A stretch of DNA of 64,000 bases. It comes from Lanius collurio. Lineage: Eukaryota > Chordata > Aves > Passeriformes > Laniidae. How positions within the stretch are numbered: position 1 is the stretch's first letter; each line of letters opens with the position of its first letter. The stretch lies in NCBI GenBank assembly GCA_020086605.1, contig JACBWW010000049.1, forward strand, positions 2,549,456 through 2,613,455, written 5' to 3'. The notes beneath the pieces were generated by a model. The model was not told where the DNA came from and made no database searches. It was given only the letters and a program-made list of their open reading frames with translations. Positions 62,255 to 64,000 of the stretch are shown here, in pieces. The position numbers and the translations under genes are program-made.

Positions 62255-62325
62255 AAACCTATCCCTAAACCTATCCCTAAACCTATCCCTAAACCTATCC
62301 CTAAACCTATCCCTAAACCTATCCC
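62255..62325. repeat. Telomere-variant dodecamer array (AAACCTATCCCT)n
   Basis: Five perfect and one nearly complete copy of AAACCTATCCCT sit in tandem. Each unit combines the vertebrate telomere hexamer CCCTAA with ACCTAT, a variant of it. The array is short, internal and flanked by ordinary sequence, so it is an interstitial telomere-like repeat and not a chromosome end. The near-perfect identity of the units indicates recent amplification or correction. Confidence 0.93.
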
Positions 62326-62510
62326 ACCTCTCTTCTCTCCCCTCACTAAACCTCCTGACTGGGCTTAAAAACCCTCCAGGAGCTGCTCTGCTGCAGCTGA
62401 AGGTGGCAGGCCAGGTGAAGCTGGTGAGGGTAATTCCAGCCTGGTCTCACTCTGAGGGCTGCAATAGGAATAACTACAGATGGTTTGGCTGGGGCACACT
62501 GTCATGGTTC
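62326..62510. other. Less AT-rich flank of the telomere-like array
   Basis: A stretch richer in G and C than its surroundings, ending near CACTGTCATGGTTCAAAACA. The terminal TGTCATGGTT resembles the avian LTR end seen in reverse at 16847, but the rest does not match it. It could be one edge of an unidentified mobile element spanning about 61.6-62.5 kb. Confidence 0.25.
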
Positions 62511-64000
62511 AAAACACCTTACAACAAACAATAAACGACATATTTTTCCACAAGTTATGCTACATTTCAATCAAGAACAAGTTTTTTAGAACTGCATGTA
62601 TCTGTGCTATAAGCAGTCAGAACTGAACCCATCAGCACTTAAAAAAATTCTTTTACAGCTGAATTTCTTTGTTTGTGTTGAGCATCATTTCTTTATATCT
62701 TTACTGCCTGTATATTTTTAATTTTTTTTTTTCTCCTTTGGTAAATATACAGTCAGCAACATATTTGAAGATGTTTTAGGTGATATATCCTATTTTTGTA
62801 ACTGACTGATTTTGAGCCCAGAGGAAAGAAATAAATCAAAATAGTGTTTGGGTGCTATGAAGGAATATAAATTTTTTGGAGAAGAAAAGCAAAAAAAACC
62901 CCATTGTGGTACAATTCAATTCTTGTCTTCTTTCTTGTCAGAAGAACCGTGAGGTTGTTTAGGTTTTGGGAACAGAAGTACCAATGCATTTAACTTGTCT
63001 TTAATTGAAAAATACCACTGATAATCTTGAGAACAGAAAAGTGATATTTTAAGCAAAAACTTTAAGCAAGCAGTACAAGGGAATGTTGTAAGCCCAAGGA
63101 TAACTCTTTTTTCTGGAAGTTTCTACATCCCTTTTTCTCCTACAAATTATACCTGTGACTGGGCATTTGATAGTGAGCCATGGAAACAAACAATTGTATG
63201 TAGTGAGTAAGTGGAAACACTGTCCTGCATATAATGGTCTTTGCTGGAGCAGTACAAGGCTATTTCTAATCTGTTAAAGATCTATTTCTTCTTCACAGTG
63301 TTTGTCATTACAGAGACAGACAAAAATAATACAAAATATCCTTTTTATGGATATTTATTTTATGGACCTTATGGGACAGAAAGCTTTTCACGTCACATGA
63401 GGAAATATAATTTAACCTTGGAGTTCCACAGACAGCACTGCCTGTCTCCTGGCTGCCTGACACACTTGGCACCTAAAGGAGCTCCTATATTGCAGCTCTG
63501 GTCACATGGGGAGAATTAAGCAGCCCTGTGGGTGCTGTTCTGTTTGCAACCAAACTCTGCAGGAGACTGGAAGGTTTTTTGCAGCATTTCCTAAGGTTTA
63601 CTCCAACTTCAGGCGAGCTAATCTGAAAGTGAACTCCACAGCAAGTATCTTACACTTCATTTCCTCACTTTTCACCTTTATTGACCCAGAGGTCCAAGAT
63701 AAATTCTTTGGTTTGCTTCTATCCTCTGTCCAAACTTCCAGGACTCATTCACCTGTCTGAAGGGGGCTGCAATTCCTGTGGATGAAATGATCATTACCCA
63801 GATCCTGAAGCACTTGTTTCCCAGACTGCTTGCTCACACCTGCACCCTCAGCATCAAAGGCTCAACTGCTGTATCATTTCTTTCTACATAACAAAGTTAA
63901 TTTCATTGGGGCCCTCTTCTCTCTGGTTATTTCATTGCTTCTCTCTGGTTATTTATCACCAGTTTTCCTTTGTTGGCTGTTCCAAACATGGTACTTTCAG
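62511..64000. other. Unique non-coding DNA to the window end
   Basis: No repeat is recognised. Two overlapping plus-strand frames (63241-63519, 92 codons; 63506-63760, 84 codons) lie in different phases, have no recognisable domain and are not called as genes. Confidence 0.55.

Noticed and set aside
62255..62325. A chromosome end or true telomere
   Set aside because: Only about 71 bases, a variant dodecamer, and ordinary sequence continues on both sides.
63241..63760. Two overlapping plus-strand frames as a frameshifted gene
   Set aside because: No familiar domain, no splice or promoter context, and the lengths are near chance.

Overview
This window looks like non-coding DNA from a bird nuclear genome, probably a songbird. 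It is AT-rich and CpG-poor. It carries many decayed CR1 LINE copies with the bird-type 3' end (the tract around CCAACCCAAACCATTCTATGATTCTATGA-like sequence), several solo LTRs, and microsatellites. One assembly gap (N run 6838-7236) abuts an AAAAG array. I found no convincing protein-coding gene, tRNA, rRNA, CRISPR array or prokaryotic signal. Almost all open frames are short and lie in unique AT-rich DNA, in simple repeats, or inside transposable elements. The window is best read as a gene desert or the inside of a large intron.

Layout. 1-11.9 kb is mostly unique sequence, with an A-run, a 19-bp tandem repeat and the gap/AAAAG array. 11.9-26.3 kb holds CR1 fragments at 11.9, 14.5, 19.8 and 26.0 kb, an ERVL-like solo LTR on the minus strand (16.8-17.4 kb), and copy A of a second LTR-like family (24.8-25.4 kb). 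26.3-38.7 kb is mainly unique with CR1 copies at 31.3 and 33.9 kb. 38.7-39.7 kb is a CR1 split by a GC-rich, promoter-bearing insertion. 40.3-45.2 kb holds a CR1 tail, a possible ancient L3-like relic, a cluster of minus-strand splice-like signals (42.05-42.48 kb), a G-quadruplex tract, a CpG-bearing island (43.2-43.6 kb) and copy B of the second LTR family (44.6-45.2 kb). 45.2-54.6 kb shows no transposon I recognise. 54.6-56.1 kb is a degenerate CR1 ORF2 copy interrupted by a 626-bp solo LTR with a perfect 5-bp target-site duplication. A 600-bp minus-strand CR1 lies at 58.6-59.2 kb. 61.6-62.5 kb is a G-depleted degenerate tandem tract followed by a telomere-related dodecamer array.

The best leads are: the two nested insertions, which give a relative order of events; the CCAAT/GC-box/TATA promoter in the 39-kb insertion; the telomere-variant dodecamer next to a strand-asymmetric tract; an RFX X-box plus CCAAT-box pair resembling a compressed MHC-II X-Y module; and the possible small minus-strand exons near 42.3 kb. 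I see no evidence here for a new multi-gene biological system. All family assignments come from recalled consensus patterns without a database search.
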